This document shows, piece after piece, positions 25,869 through 35,296 of a stretch of DNA of 64,000 bases. The stretch comes from Lolliginicoccus lacisalsi (GTDB lineage: Bacteria > Actinomycetota > Actinomycetes > Mycobacteriales > Mycobacteriaceae), in assembly GCF_014841105.1 (NCBI RefSeq), contig NZ_JACYWE010000008.1:124001-188000 (forward strand), written 5' to 3'. Every line of letters starts with the position of its first letter. Positions within the stretch are counted from its first letter, which is position 1. A model generated the notes under the pieces. The model made no database searches, had not been told where the DNA came from, and saw nothing but the letters and a program-made list of their open reading frames with translations. Both the position numbers and the translations under genes were made by a program.

Positions 25869-26468
25869 CTAGTGGACGGGCTTGCGCCCGGCGAGGCCGC
25901 GCCACGCGAGATCGGTCAGCAGGGTGACCGCGTCCTCGGTCTGGGCCGTCCCATCGGCGATCAGGTCCGCGACTGCCTCCCCCGCGCCGATGAGCACGGT
26001 CGCCATGAGGCGGTACTGGTCGTTGCTGCGCTCGTCGCGGCTGCTCGAGCGCAGGATCAGCGCGGTCAGCTCGACCGCGCGATCGCGACTGCTGAGCACC
26101 AGTTCGGCGAACTCGTTCTGGTACAGGGCCTGCCGATAGAGCACGCGCCAGGCCTTGCGGTTGGTGTTGACGAACCCGAGAAAGACGCGGATGCCATGCT
26201 CGAGCTGCTCGCGCGGGGTCAGGGTCGGGTCGGCGGCCCCGGTGAGCGCATCGAGGAAACGAGTGCTCTCGCGACGGATGCATGCCGCGAACAATTCGTC
26301 CTTCGAGCCGTAGTACAGGTACAGCATGGGCTTGGAGATCTCCGCCTCGGCAGCGATCGCGTTCATCGAGGCGCCGTGGTACCCATGCTTGGCGAAGACG
26401 TCGATGGCAGCGTCCAGCATCTGCTGCTCGCGGATCGCCCGCGGCAGTCGCTTGGATTGACCACCCAT
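25869..26468 (-). CDS. TetR family transcriptional regulator (Rv0238-like)
   Basis: A 199-aa regulator. The N-terminal helix-turn-helix domain is typical (MLDAAIDVFAKHGYHGASM, AAEAEISKPMLYLYYGSKDELF, residues 17-58) and is followed by an all-helical ligand domain. It is in the position of Rv0238. The ATG at 26468 has gaggg 5 nt upstream. A perfect 22-bp palindrome lies 18 bp upstream of the start, so it probably represses itself. Near copies of that palindrome stand in the fadE5 and fadA2/fabG4 promoters, so I infer that it controls the fatty-acid genes. An acyl-CoA ligand would fit but is not shown. Confidence 0.9.
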   Translation of the reverse strand: MGGQSKRLPRAIREQQMLDAAIDVFAKHGYHGASMNAIAAEAEISKPMLYLYYGSKDELFAACIRRESTRFLDALTGAADPTLTPREQLEHGIRVFLGFVNTNRKAWRVLYRQALYQNEFAELVLSSRDRAVELTALILRSSSRDERSNDQYRLMATVLIGAGEAVADLIADGTAQTEDAVTLLTDLAWRGLAGRKPVH

Positions 26469-26485
26469 CACTACCCTCACCGTAG

Positions 26486-26507
26486 AAACTTACCCGCGGG
26501 TAAGTTT
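26486..26507 (-). promoter_or_regulatory. TetR autoregulatory operator (perfect palindrome)
   Basis: The core AACTTACCCGCGGGTAAGTT at 26487-26506 is a perfect 20-bp palindrome, with one further pair on each side. It lies directly upstream of the TetR gene. This is the strongest of three related sites in the window. Confidence 0.85.
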
Positions 26508-26572
26508 ACGGTGCGAGGCTGCGCGGCGCGACCCCGGCACGCGAATAGCTGGGCCTGGCGGGCCAGGCGGGC

Positions 26573-27775
26573 TCAGCAGTCGACGAGCCCCTTGGCCTTC
26601 CCGATCCGCACCACGGAAGCATCGACCTGGCTCATCGGCAGCTCGCCGCTGGCGACCGCGCCCTCGAGCACGTCGAGCACGTCGGTGACGCGATCGGTCG
26701 AGATCCACAAGGCAATATCCGCGCCGGCCTGCAACGAGCGCAGCACCGACTCGGTGATGTCGAACAGATCGGTGACCGCCCGCATGCTGCCGAGGTCGTC
26801 GGTGAAGATCAGCCCATCGAACGGCGCGGCACCGTAGCCCACACCCGAGCGCAGCAGGGACATCGTGGCGGGGCTGAGGCTCGAGGGAGTCCCCGGCTCG
26901 GTGAGCCCCGGCACTGTGAGGTGGCCGACCATCACTGCGGCACCGGTCCCGATGAGGGAACGGAACGGCACGAGATCATGGCCGAGCAGCTCGGGCAGGG
27001 GCGGGGTGGTCACCCCCTCGACATGGGAGTCGCCGGTGGCGCGCCCATGCCCGGGGAAGTGCTTGAGCACGGGCAGCACTCCGGCGTCGCGCAGGCCGCG
27101 CGCATAGGCTCCCGCGTACTCAGTGACCACGTCGGGGTTGGCGCCGAAGGCACGATCGCCGATGACCGCGTTGTCGGGCTGATCGGTGACATCCACAACG
27201 GGCGCGAAGTCCACGGTGATGCCGAGCTCGCGCAGCGCTGCGCCGCGCTGCCGGGCGATGTCGTACACCTCCTCGGCGGTGCGGGTCCGGGCGAGCTCGC
27301 GCGCCGACGGGGATGCGCCGATCACGTGCTTGGCGCGGCTGACGCGCCCGCCCTCCTCGTCGATGGTGACCATCACGGGGACCTCGGACTCGGCAGCCAC
27401 GGCCGCCACGCGCCCGCTGGCAAGGAAGCTGGGGTCTGCCCAGCTCGTGACGAAGAACCCGCCGATCTGTTCCTGCTCGATCACGCGGCGGGCGTCGGCC
27501 TCCCCGGTGACGCCGACGTTGAGCATCTGGGCGAGCTTCTGGCGCGTGGTGAAGCGAGCCAGGAACTCCTGCTCGCCGCACGGCAAACCGAGGGAACCCG
27601 TGCCCTGCGCCGGGGTGTGCGCGACCGGCGAGGTGACCGTGGCGAGCGCTTCGCTGCTCGTCGGCCCTCCGCCGCCGGAGGTCTCGCTGCTCGTGCAGGC
27701 CACGAGACCTGTCGCGGTCGTCGCGGCCAGCAGCAGCGCGGCGAGCCGCGCCGCGGTCCGGGTTTGCGTGAGCAT
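26573..27775 (-). CDS. lpqI: Glycoside hydrolase family 3 lipoprotein (LpqI/NagZ-like beta-N-acetylglucosaminidase)
   Basis: A 400-aa exported lipoprotein. A signal peptide ends in the lipobox LVAC (Cys27), then a Ser/Thr/Gly linker. The family-3 TIM barrel follows, with DEEGGRVSR, the NagZ signature KHFPGHGRATGDSH (catalytic Asp/His pair) and the nucleophile region LIFTDDLGSM. It should remove N-acetylglucosamine from muropeptides or wall fragments during peptidoglycan recycling. It matches Rv0237. The ATG at 27775 is preferred over 27784 because gaaggg then has proper spacing. It is followed on the same strand by the TetR gene about 105 bp downstream. Confidence 0.93.
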   Translation of the reverse strand: MLTQTRTAARLAALLLAATTATGLVACTSSETSGGGGPTSSEALATVTSPVAHTPAQGTGSLGLPCGEQEFLARFTTRQKLAQMLNVGVTGEADARRVIEQEQIGGFFVTSWADPSFLASGRVAAVAAESEVPVMVTIDEEGGRVSRAKHVIGASPSARELARTRTAEEVYDIARQRGAALRELGITVDFAPVVDVTDQPDNAVIGDRAFGANPDVVTEYAGAYARGLRDAGVLPVLKHFPGHGRATGDSHVEGVTTPPLPELLGHDLVPFRSLIGTGAAVMVGHLTVPGLTEPGTPSSLSPATMSLLRSGVGYGAAPFDGLIFTDDLGSMRAVTDLFDITESVLRSLQAGADIALWISTDRVTDVLDVLEGAVASGELPMSQVDASVVRIGKAKGLVDC

Positions 27776-27921
27776 CGCGCCCATCCCTTCGTCGACTGTG
27801 CAGGATCCTACTCATCCGGAGGCGCCGCCCGGGCCGACACGTCCAGCGATCCCCGTGCTAGCGATCGGGCACAGCGTGCAACCGGGCGAACAAGATCGCC
27901 GCGCTGGCGCATGGAGCGGAG

Positions 27922-27927
27922 TAGTCT
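27922..27927 (+). promoter_or_regulatory. Possible -10 box of the universal stress protein gene
   Basis: TAGTCT lies 43 bp before the start codon and would give a short leader containing the gggagg RBS. No good -35 box is visible. Confidence 0.35.
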
Positions 27928-27969
27928 TGTGCCCAGGACCACCGAGACTGATCGTTCCGGGAGGCAATC

Positions 27970-28449
27970 ATGGCATCGGGGGCTTCGGATCTCGTCCTCA
28001 TCGCCTACGACGGCTCGGACAATGCCAAGCGCGCTATCCGGCACGCGGGCCATTTCCTGAGCGCGAGCCGCGCCATCATCGTCACCGCCTGGGAGCCGCT
28101 CTCGCGGCAGGCGGCCCGCATCTCCGGCCTGAGCGGCGTCATGCAGCCCGGCTGGGTACCGGACACCGCGGCCGAGGACGCGGCGCTTGCCGACGCGCGC
28201 GTCGTCAACGAGGAGGGTGTCCGGCTCGCGGGCGAGGCCGGGCTGCGCTGCGAGGGGCATTGCATCGAGACCGTGACCACGGTCTGGGCTGCGATCGTCG
28301 ATGCGGCCGACGAGTACGACGTCAGCATCCTCGTGACCGGCACGCGGGGCGCCACGGGCATCAAGGCATTGCTGCATAGCAGCGTGGCCGACCAGGTGCT
28401 CAAGCATTGCCACCGCCCCGTGATGATCGTGCCGCCGTGCGAGGGCTAG
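27970..28449 (+). CDS. Universal stress protein (UspA fold, ATP-binding type)
   Basis: A single-domain Usp of 159 aa. It opens with LVLIAYDGSDNAKRAI. The C-terminal nucleotide motif is GTRGATGIKALLHSSVADQVLKH..VMIVP, which follows the ATP-binding pattern G-2x-G-9x-G(S) with a small variation (HSS). Such proteins are small cytosolic ATP-binding stress factors; the exact role is not defined. RBS gggagg lies about 7 nt before the ATG. It stands alone, divergent from lpqI and followed by a short GC hairpin near 28453-28474. Confidence 0.9.
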   Translation: MASGASDLVLIAYDGSDNAKRAIRHAGHFLSASRAIIVTAWEPLSRQAARISGLSGVMQPGWVPDTAAEDAALADARVVNEEGVRLAGEAGLRCEGHCIETVTTVWAAIVDAADEYDVSILVTGTRGATGIKALLHSSVADQVLKHCHRPVMIVPPCEG

Positions 28450-28519
28450 CCCCGCCGGCATCGCGGGGGCGCTGATCCACCACTCCCCCCGCCCTGCTCG
28501 GGCGCGGCCCGGCCAGGAA

Positions 28520-28525
28520 TACTCA
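28520..28525 (+). promoter_or_regulatory. -10 box of the isochorismate synthase gene (leaderless)
   Basis: TACTCA lies 5 nt before the GTG at 28531. Confidence 0.45.
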
Positions 28526-28530
28526 CTGGG

Positions 28531-29637
28531 GTGGATCGATCTGCTTTCGTGCTGTCCCGCCCCCACCGATCCGTGATCGGCGAGGGCCGGCTTGCCCTGT
28601 TCGATCATCCGGGTGCTGCGCTGCGGGCGCTCGCGGACGGATCCGCCCGGGCCGTGGTGGGAGCGCTGCCGTTCGACCTCTCCGAGCCCTGCGCCCTGAC
28701 CGTGCCAGCGACGTTCACAGTGCGGGATGCCCGGTGGCGGCCCCCCGTCGCGGTTCCGCCGCTTCCCTCGATCGTGGGCGCGCGCGAGGAACCATCGGGC
28801 GCCGAGCACATGCGCCGGATCGCGGCACTAGTGGCACGGATCGACGCGGGCGAGCTCGCGAAAGTCGTCGCGGCGCGATCGGTGGAGGTGGCGTGCGCGG
28901 GGCGCATCGATCCGCACGGCCTGCTCGCCGCGCTCGTGGCGCGCGATCACGCCGGCAACGGGTTCTGCGCGGACCTGTCCCCCGCCGGCCCCGGCATGGA
29001 GGACGCGTTCCTCGTGGGCGCGAGCCCGGAGTCCCTGGTCCGCCGCGACGGCCGGTCGGTGTCATGCTGGCCGCTCGCGGGCACCGCTCCCCGTTCCCCT
29101 GATCCCGTCGTCGACGTCCAGCGCGCCGAGGAACTGGCGAGCTCGGCGAAGAACGTGCACGAGCATGGATTCGTGGTGGATTGGCTGCGCGAGCGGCTCG
29201 CGCCGTTGTGCTCCGGGCTGCGCGTGGAGGCGCGCCCCTCCGTCGTCGCGACGCCGCAGGTGTGGCACCTCGGGACGCGCATCGAGGGAACGCTGCGGGA
29301 TCCGGCCATCTCGGCGCTGGACGTGGCGCTGCACGTGCACCCGACCCCAGCAGTGGGGGGCACCCCGCACGAAGCCGCGCTCGAGGCGATCCGGGCGTCC
29401 GAGGGCAGTCGTGGCTTCTATGCCGGGGCTGTCGGCTGGTGCGATTCGCGGGGCGATGGGGAGTGGATGGTGTCGATCCGTTGCGCGGAAGTACGCGGTG
29501 ACCGGGCGCGCGCGTTCGCCGGCGGCGGCATCGTGGCGGGCTCGGATCCGCGCGCGGAGCTCGACGAGACGAGCGCGAAGCTGCGGACGCTGCTCGGGGC
29601 CCTGGGCGTTCCCTCGGACATGCTGGGTGGCGTGTAG
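28531..29637 (+). CDS. entC: Isochorismate synthase
   Basis: Chorismate-utilising enzyme of 368 aa that converts chorismate to isochorismate for menaquinone or salicylate/siderophore synthesis. Typical motifs are GELAKVVAARS (Lys as general base), the LVGASPE segment, PLAGTAPR, HPTPAVGGTP, FYAGAVGW and the final FAGGGIVAGSDP with the Mg-binding Glu region. Its length fits stand-alone EntC/MenF of mycobacteria (Rv3215, 372 aa). The GTG at 28531 has a -10 box 5 nt upstream. No other menaquinone or siderophore gene is adjacent, so which pathway it feeds cannot be told. Confidence 0.9.
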   Translation: MDRSAFVLSRPHRSVIGEGRLALFDHPGAALRALADGSARAVVGALPFDLSEPCALTVPATFTVRDARWRPPVAVPPLPSIVGAREEPSGAEHMRRIAALVARIDAGELAKVVAARSVEVACAGRIDPHGLLAALVARDHAGNGFCADLSPAGPGMEDAFLVGASPESLVRRDGRSVSCWPLAGTAPRSPDPVVDVQRAEELASSAKNVHEHGFVVDWLRERLAPLCSGLRVEARPSVVATPQVWHLGTRIEGTLRDPAISALDVALHVHPTPAVGGTPHEAALEAIRASEGSRGFYAGAVGWCDSRGDGEWMVSIRCAEVRGDRARAFAGGGIVAGSDPRAELDETSAKLRTLLGALGVPSDMLGGV

Positions 29638-29709
29638 CGTGCGGGATCGCCGCTTGGGCCGCTATCCTGTCGGGGACTGCACCGCGCGCCCGATCCTAGG
29701 AGTGTTTCC

Positions 29710-29880
29710 ATGAAGTTCCTCGTCCCCGGGGCGATCGCCGCGCTGGCTGGTACCACTCTGGCGTTCGCGCTGGTGATCGTGGGGACTGGCCTGGCGGAGC
29801 AGAACACCCGCCCGGAGGTGGATCGGTCCGAGCAGGCGCAGACGGCGTTGCTCAACCAGCCTGAGTACGGCAGCCGCTAG
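29710..29880 (+). CDS. Small membrane/secreted protein, DUF2613 (Rv0236A-like)
   Basis: A 56-aa protein with an N-terminal hydrophobic segment (residues 5-26) that could be a signal anchor or signal peptide. A short polar region ends LLNQPEYGSR. The closing VEYG/PEYG-R pattern and the position directly before aftD match Rv0236A of M. tuberculosis. aggag lies 7 nt before the ATG, and the aftD start follows 15 nt after the stop, so the two are probably co-transcribed. Function is unknown; the linkage suggests a small partner of AftD. Confidence 0.85.
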   Translation: MKFLVPGAIAALAGTTLAFALVIVGTGLAEQNTRPEVDRSEQAQTALLNQPEYGSR

Positions 29881-29894
29881 CCGCCGCGCAGTTC

Positions 29895-32800
29895 TTGGCA
29901 GCCGGAGCCGATCCCGCGCGCACCCTCGCCGAGGACGCGGTGCCGGGCGCGTCGCGCCCGCTCCCCCGATGGGGATTGATTGTTGTTGCCCTGCTCGCGC
30001 TCGTCGCGAGCATGCTGCAGGCGCCGGGGCTACTGGTCGCCGACACCAAGCTTGATCTTGTCGTGGACCCGCGAGGGTTCCTGGATCGCGCGAGCCACCT
30101 GTGGTCGAGCCTTGCCCCGTTCGGGCAGACCCAGAACCAGGCCTATGGGTACTTCTTCCCGCAGGGCGCGTTCTTCACCGCCACCGATGCCCTGGGCGCG
30201 CCAGCGTGGGTGGCGCAGCGCGTGTGGTGGGCGATCCTCTTCACTGCTGGATTCTGGGGAATCATCCGGGTCACCGAGGCGCTGGGCATCGGCACCCGCC
30301 CCTCCCGGATCATCGCTGCGGTCGCCTATGCGTGCTCCCCCCGCGTCCTGACCACGATCGGGGCGATCTCCTCGGAGACCACCCCGATGATGCTCGCCCC
30401 CTGGGTGCTGCTGCCGGTGATCCTCGCGCTCGATGGACGATCACGGCGGCCCATGTGGCAGCTCGCGGCCGCATCAGCGTTCGCTGTTGCCTGCATGGGC
30501 GCGATCAATGCGGTGGCCACCGCGTTCGGCGCGGCAGTCGCAGTGGTGTGGTGGCTCGCGCATCGGCCGGACCGCCGGTGGTGGCGCTTCACCGCATGGT
30601 GGGTGCCACTGGGCATCGCGGCGACAGCGTGGTGGGTGGTGCCGCTGCTGATGCTGGGCGCGGTGAGCCCGCCGTTCCTGGACTACATCGAGTCCGCAGG
30701 GACGACGACACGGTGGACATCACTGGTGGAGGTGCTGCGGGGGACAGATAGCTGGACGCCGTTCATCTCGCCGGATCGCATGGCCGGGGCGATCCTGGTC
30801 ACCCAGCCGGTCTCGGTGCTCGCCACCGGTCTGGTCGCGGCGGCCGGACTGGCGGGGCTGGCGCTGCGCACCCCCGCCCGTGGACGCCTGGTGCTGGTGC
30901 TCGTCGTCGGCCTCGTCGGGATCGGTGTGGGATACGCGGGCGCGTGGGGCTCGCCGGTGAGCGAGCTCGCCCGCGCGTTCCTCGATGGCGCGGGCGCGCC
31001 GATGCGAAACGTGCACAAGCTGGAGCCGTTGGTCCGGTTGCCGCTCGCGGTGGGGCTAGCGGCACTGCTCGCGCGGGCACCCCTGCCAGGAGCGGTCACT
31101 AGGACGGCGTGGCGCCGGGCGATCGCCCATCCCGAGCGCGCGCCCATCATGGCGGTCGCGACGGCGGTGGTGCTTGCCGTGGCGGTCGCGACATCGCTTG
31201 TGTGGACGGGAAAGCTCGCCCCGCGCGGCGCGCACGGTGGCATTCCCGACTACTGGGCGCAGACGGCGCAGTGGCTCGCCAGCAACTCCGAGGGCGTGGA
31301 GACGGGCTTGCCCTCGCGCGCGCTGGTGGTCCCGGCCGCGCCGTTCGGCTCCCAGGTGTGGGGCTTGACCCGCGACGAGCCGCTGCAACCACTGGCCACC
31401 ACGCCCTGGGGCAGCCGCGATATCGTGCCGTTGATCCCGCCTGGTGGCATCCGCATGCTCGATTCCGTCCAGCGCCTGCTCGTCGCGGGCCAGCCTTCCC
31501 CCGGGCTGGCATCGATGCTGGCGGCCCAGGGCATCCGGCATGTGGTGCTGCGCAACGATATCGACCCGGTCACCGGCCAATCGGTGTCGCCAGCGATCGC
31601 CCGCCAGGCCCTCCTGGGATCCCCGGGGCTGGTCAAGGCTGAGACCTTCGGCGGGCCGGTCGGCCCCCGGCCGCCCGAGACCGATTCGGACGACCCATCG
31701 CTCGAGGTGCCGAGCGCGGGGACGCGCCCGCGCTTCCCTGCCATCGAGATCTTCGAGGTCGTGGCTGATCCCGGCTTCCCGGCTGGCGTGCACACCATAC
31801 CGGTAGAGGATGTCCCGATCGTCCAGGGCGGCCCCGAGGCCCTGCTGCGGCTCCACGAGCGCGCGCATCCGGGCGAGGCGACGCCGCACGTGCTGTCGCG
31901 GGACGCGCTCGATGCGGGCCTGCCCGTGGGGCCGATCACCCTGACGGACACACCGGTAGCCCGGGAGGCCGATTTCGGCCGGGTGGACCACCAGCGCTCG
32001 CACGCGCTGGGCCCGGATGATCCCCGCCGCACCCGCAACAGGATCGCGGACTACGCCACCGGCGAGCCCCTAGTCCGTGCGGTCGCGATCGGTCCGACGA
32101 TCACGGTGTCGTCCTCGGCCGGCGATGCCACGCAGATCGGCGCGGTGCAGCCTGGTTCCGGGCCCGCGGCAGCCGTGGATGGGAGCACGTCCACCGCCTG
32201 GCTGTCGAACAGCGGCGAGGCAGCGGTGGGCCAATGGCTCCAGCTTGATTTCGATGAACCGATCGAGCAGGCGGTGCTGCGCATCACCACGAGCGCCGCC
32301 GCCGCGGGGCCCGCGGTCCGCTTCCTCGAGATCAGGACGGAGCGTGGCTCGTCCACGGTGAATGTGCCCGAGGCCGGCGAGGAGGTCATCGCCGCGTTGC
32401 CGCTCGGGGCGACGCGCTGGGCACGCATCACCGCTCGATCGACGGAGGACGGGTCGCTCGGCGGACAGTTCGGCATCGCGGATGTCTCGGTGAGCGCGGA
32501 AGGCCGACAGGTCGAGCTGGGGCGCGCCCTGGAGGTGCCCCCCGCCCCGGCCGGCGCCACGATCACCGCGTGGGACCTCGGGCAGCAGCATCCGGGTCGG
32601 CTGCCCTGCCTCGATGGGCCCGTGCAAGCGATCTGCCTTCCGTCGCTGGGCCAAGCGGCGGAGGAGCCTGGCGTGGTGTCGCGCCGCATCACCGCGGACG
32701 AGGAGGTCGGCGCGCGGGCGCGCGTCTTCGTCCAGGCCCGGCAGAGCGGGCGCCTCGAGGAATTGCTGGCCGGTGAGGACGCCCCTCGCGGCACGGGGCC

Positions 32801-34145
32801 CTCGAGCATCGGTGATACCCGGGGCAGCGCGTTCGCCGTGGCGGATGGCGACCCGCGGACCGTGTGGTACGCCCCGGCCACCGCGAGCGTCGCCGCGGGG
32901 GAGCTTCCGACGGTGACCGTGGAACTGCCCGAGGAGGAACTGGTCACCGCCGTGGAGGTGACGCTGCCGCGCGCGGATGTGCCCGCCATGCCGACGGTGC
33001 TGCGGGTCGATACCGGGGAGTCGACGACGACGGCACAGGTCACCGAGCAGCAGCAAGAACGAGGTTCCCTCGCTATCCCCGTCCCGGAAGCGCGGACCGA
33101 CGCGGTGGAGGTGACGATCCTTGAGTGGCGCGAGACCCGCACCAGCGAGCCATTCGGGTTGTCGAGCACCGTTCCGCCCGGCATCGCCGATATCGCGGTG
33201 CGCGGCAACGACGGCGTGATCGGGGCACGCGGCGCAGCACCACGCGTGATCGAGATCGATTGCGAGGACGGGCCCCGCCTCGAGGTGGGCGAGGACACCG
33301 TGCGGTTCTCGGTGACCATGACCGAGGCCGAGGCCCGGGCAGGGGTCGTGGTGGAGGCGACCCCGTGCGATTCCGCGGGCGTGCGGCTCGGGCCTGGCGC
33401 CAGCATGGTGACCGTGGACCCGGGCGAGGCGCTGCAGGTAGACGGGGCTCGGCTGGAGGGGCCGGGGGCGGCACCGCGCGGCAGTGGATCCGCTAGTCCG
33501 GTACAGGCCGGGGAATGGTCCCCCGCCCGTCGTGTCGGCGAGGTGGATGCCGCATCCGATGAGCTACTGATCGTTCCGGAGAGCCGCAACAGCGGGTGGG
33601 TCGCACATGGCCCGGACGGCGCGGAGCTCGTCCCGGTGACGATCAACGGGTGGCAGCAGGGCTGGATCGTCCCGGCGGGCCTCGCGGGCCCGGTGACGCT
33701 GACGTACCCCCTGGATGGCGGCTACCGGCTCGCCCTGTTCGGCGGGCTCGCGCTGCTGCTCCCGCTCGGGGGGGTGCTGCTGCTGCGCCGCGAGGACCGG
33801 GGCCGGGAGGCTCCCCCGTCGCGGCCATGGCGGTCACGGCGACTCGCGATGGCCGGCGGGCTGGCCGCGGCGCTCATGATCGCGGGAGCGCCTGGAGCGG
33901 GGCTCTACGCGCTCGTCGCGGCGTCCTCATGGGCGATCGCTCGGCGGTGGGGCGCATCGCGGGCGAGCCGGGCCTTGGCCATCGGGGCGGGCACCGCGAT
34001 GGCACTTTCCGCTGCGGTCCTGTCGACGGGGCCCTGGCGCTCCCCGAACGGCTACCTGGGCGATGAAGCGTCGACGCAGGGGCTCGCGCTCGTGGCGGTG
34101 GCGGCGGTGGTCATCGCGGCCTGGCCGGGTGGCCGCGACCGGTAG
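29895..34145 (+). CDS. aftD: Alpha-(1->3)-arabinofuranosyltransferase AftD
   Basis: GT-C glycosyltransferase of 1416 aa (Rv0236c-like, 1400 aa) that uses decaprenylphosphoryl-arabinose to branch arabinan of arabinogalactan and lipoarabinomannan. About ten N-terminal membrane helices span residues 25-430. An acidic loop motif (DTKLDLVVDPRGFLDRASHLWS, near residue 50) contains the putative catalytic Asp. A large external part includes an F5/8-type C carbohydrate-binding-like domain (about 740-870, AAAVDGSTSTAWLS) and further beta-rich modules. Three or four helices close the protein (about 1275-1415). The start is uncertain: TTG at 29895 is 15 nt after the DUF2613 stop, and GTG at 29940 is an alternative. 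The 3' end overlaps the convergent acyltransferase gene by 94 bp. Confidence 0.93.
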   Translation: MAAGADPARTLAEDAVPGASRPLPRWGLIVVALLALVASMLQAPGLLVADTKLDLVVDPRGFLDRASHLWSSLAPFGQTQNQAYGYFFPQGAFFTATDALGAPAWVAQRVWWAILFTAGFWGIIRVTEALGIGTRPSRIIAAVAYACSPRVLTTIGAISSETTPMMLAPWVLLPVILALDGRSRRPMWQLAAASAFAVACMGAINAVATAFGAAVAVVWWLAHRPDRRWWRFTAWWVPLGIAATAWWVVPLLMLGAVSPPFLDYIESAGTTTRWTSLVEVLRGTDSWTPFISPDRMAGAILVTQPVSVLATGLVAAAGLAGLALRTPARGRLVLVLVVGLVGIGVGYAGAWGSPVSELARAFLDGAGAPMRNVHKLEPLVRLPLAVGLAALLARAPLPGAVTRTAWRRAIAHPERAPIMAVATAVVLAVAVATSLVWTGKLAPRGAHGGIPDYWAQTAQWLASNSEGVETGLPSRALVVPAAPFGSQVWGLTRDEPLQPLATTPWGSRDIVPLIPPGGIRMLDSVQRLLVAGQPSPGLASMLAAQGIRHVVLRNDIDPVTGQSVSPAIARQALLGSPGLVKAETFGGPVGPRPPETDSDDPSLEVPSAGTRPRFPAIEIFEVVADPGFPAGVHTIPVEDVPIVQGGPEALLRLHERAHPGEATPHVLSRDALDAGLPVGPITLTDTPVAREADFGRVDHQRSHALGPDDPRRTRNRIADYATGEPLVRAVAIGPTITVSSSAGDATQIGAVQPGSGPAAAVDGSTSTAWLSNSGEAAVGQWLQLDFDEPIEQAVLRITTSAAAAGPAVRFLEIRTERGSSTVNVPEAGEEVIAALPLGATRWARITARSTEDGSLGGQFGIADVSVSAEGRQVELGRALEVPPAPAGATITAWDLGQQHPGRLPCLDGPVQAICLPSLGQAAEEPGVVSRRITADEEVGARARVFVQARQSGRLEELLAGEDAPRGTGPSSIGDTRGSAFAVADGDPRTVWYAPATASVAAGELPTVTVELPEEELVTAVEVTLPRADVPAMPTVLRVDTGESTTTAQVTEQQQERGSLAIPVPEARTDAVEVTILEWRETRTSEPFGLSSTVPPGIADIAVRGNDGVIGARGAAPRVIEIDCEDGPRLEVGEDTVRFSVTMTEAEARAGVVVEATPCDSAGVRLGPGASMVTVDPGEALQVDGARLEGPGAAPRGSGSASPVQAGEWSPARRVGEVDAASDELLIVPESRNSGWVAHGPDGAELVPVTINGWQQGWIVPAGLAGPVTLTYPLDGGYRLALFGGLALLLPLGGVLLLRREDRGREAPPSRPWRSRRLAMAGGLAAALMIAGAPGAGLYALVAASSWAIARRWGASRASRALAIGAGTAMALSAAVLSTGPWRSPNGYLGDEASTQGLALVAVAAVVIAAWPGGRDR

Positions 34146-35296
34146 CGCCGCTCCTCCCAGGCGTGGAGCGCGCGGCGCGATGGTTCCTCCACGAGCGCGA
34201 AGCTGATGGAGGATATCGGGACGCTGATGGCGACGGTGAGCAGCAGCACGGCCAGCATGTAGCCGGAGAACGGTGGCACACCGAGGATGGGGAACACGAC
34301 CATCAGCACCGCGACATGCCACAGGAACAGCGCGTAGGACCATCGGCCCAGCATCAGGGCGACCGGGTGCGCGAGGATGCGGTGCGGACGCCCCGGCTCG
34401 CCCAGCACGATCGGCGCGAGGAGGGCATATCCCAGGATCGCTCCGGCGACGATCTTGGCGGCGTACTCGCGGGCAACGAGGTCCACGAGGCCGGGAGGCC
34501 CTGCGATCGGGGACGCGGCAACGACGAACGCGACCGCTGCGATCGCGAGCATCAGCCCAGGGACCCTGGCCACCCGCACCGCCCAGGCGGGCGGCCGCAT
34601 GGCTTGCTCGGCGAGGATCATGCCCGCCGCGAACCATGCCAGGTAGCCGGGCAGCCAGTTGTCGTGGTGCACCCCATCGGCGGTGGGGATGGGCAGGAAG
34701 CCCCAGCCGAGGCTGAGCAGTGCTGCCCCAGCGATGACCGGGACGCGCCATCGCGCGGCGGGCCCTCGCAGCCGCCACAGGATCCATGCCAGCAGGGGAA
34801 GGATCAGGTAGAAGGCCATCTCCACCGACAGGCTCCACATCTGGGTCAAACCGCTGGTGAGGCTGTAGGGAACGAACACCTGCATGAGCGCGAGGTTGCC
34901 GAGCCAGGTCTGCATCGACGCGCCGTGCGCCTCGGGCAGCAGCGCCAGCACCGCGATCACCACGACGAGGTAGGCCGGCATGATCCGGACGAGGCGGTGC
35001 CGGAGGTAGCGGGCCGTGCTGGCGGGTGCCGCGGCGGTGGCGCGCGCCGCACGGGCATGCGGGCGCCACAGCAAGAAGCCGGAGAGGGCGAAGAACAGCG
35101 CCACCGCGAGGTCGAAGCGGCCGTAGATCCTGCCCACCATCGTGTCGGTGACCGACCCGGTCTGGAATGCCACGTGGGTGAGCAGCACACCCAGCGCGGC
35201 AGCAGCGCGCAGCCCCTCGCAAGCCGGCAGGAACCCAGCCGCGCCGGCCACGGGCGAGGTGACTGCGGTGGTCGTGCCACGCGGTTCCTTGCTCAT
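34052..35296 (-). CDS. Membrane acyltransferase family 3 (Rv0228-like)
   Basis: A 414-aa integral membrane O-acyltransferase (AT3). The family core is present: FLPACEGLRAAAALGVLLTHVAF with the conserved Arg-Ala and the proposed catalytic His, FFALSGFLLWRP, RIMPAYLVV, and MWSLSVEMAFYLILPLL. About ten helices are seen. It probably acylates an envelope glycan or glycolipid, consistent with its place beside AftD. The ATG at 35296 (MSKEPRG) is preferred, with gggggtg upstream. The C-terminal ~45 residues after the last conserved segment are Ala/Ser/Thr-rich and are encoded over the end of aftD. Confidence 0.88.
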   Translation of the reverse strand: MSKEPRGTTTAVTSPVAGAAGFLPACEGLRAAAALGVLLTHVAFQTGSVTDTMVGRIYGRFDLAVALFFALSGFLLWRPHARAARATAAAPASTARYLRHRLVRIMPAYLVVVIAVLALLPEAHGASMQTWLGNLALMQVFVPYSLTSGLTQMWSLSVEMAFYLILPLLAWILWRLRGPAARWRVPVIAGAALLSLGWGFLPIPTADGVHHDNWLPGYLAWFAAGMILAEQAMRPPAWAVRVARVPGLMLAIAAVAFVVAASPIAGPPGLVDLVAREYAAKIVAGAILGYALLAPIVLGEPGRPHRILAHPVALMLGRWSYALFLWHVAVLMVVFPILGVPPFSGYMLAVLLLTVAISVPISSISFALVEEPSRRALHAWEERRYRSRPPGQAAMTTAATATSASPCVDASSPR

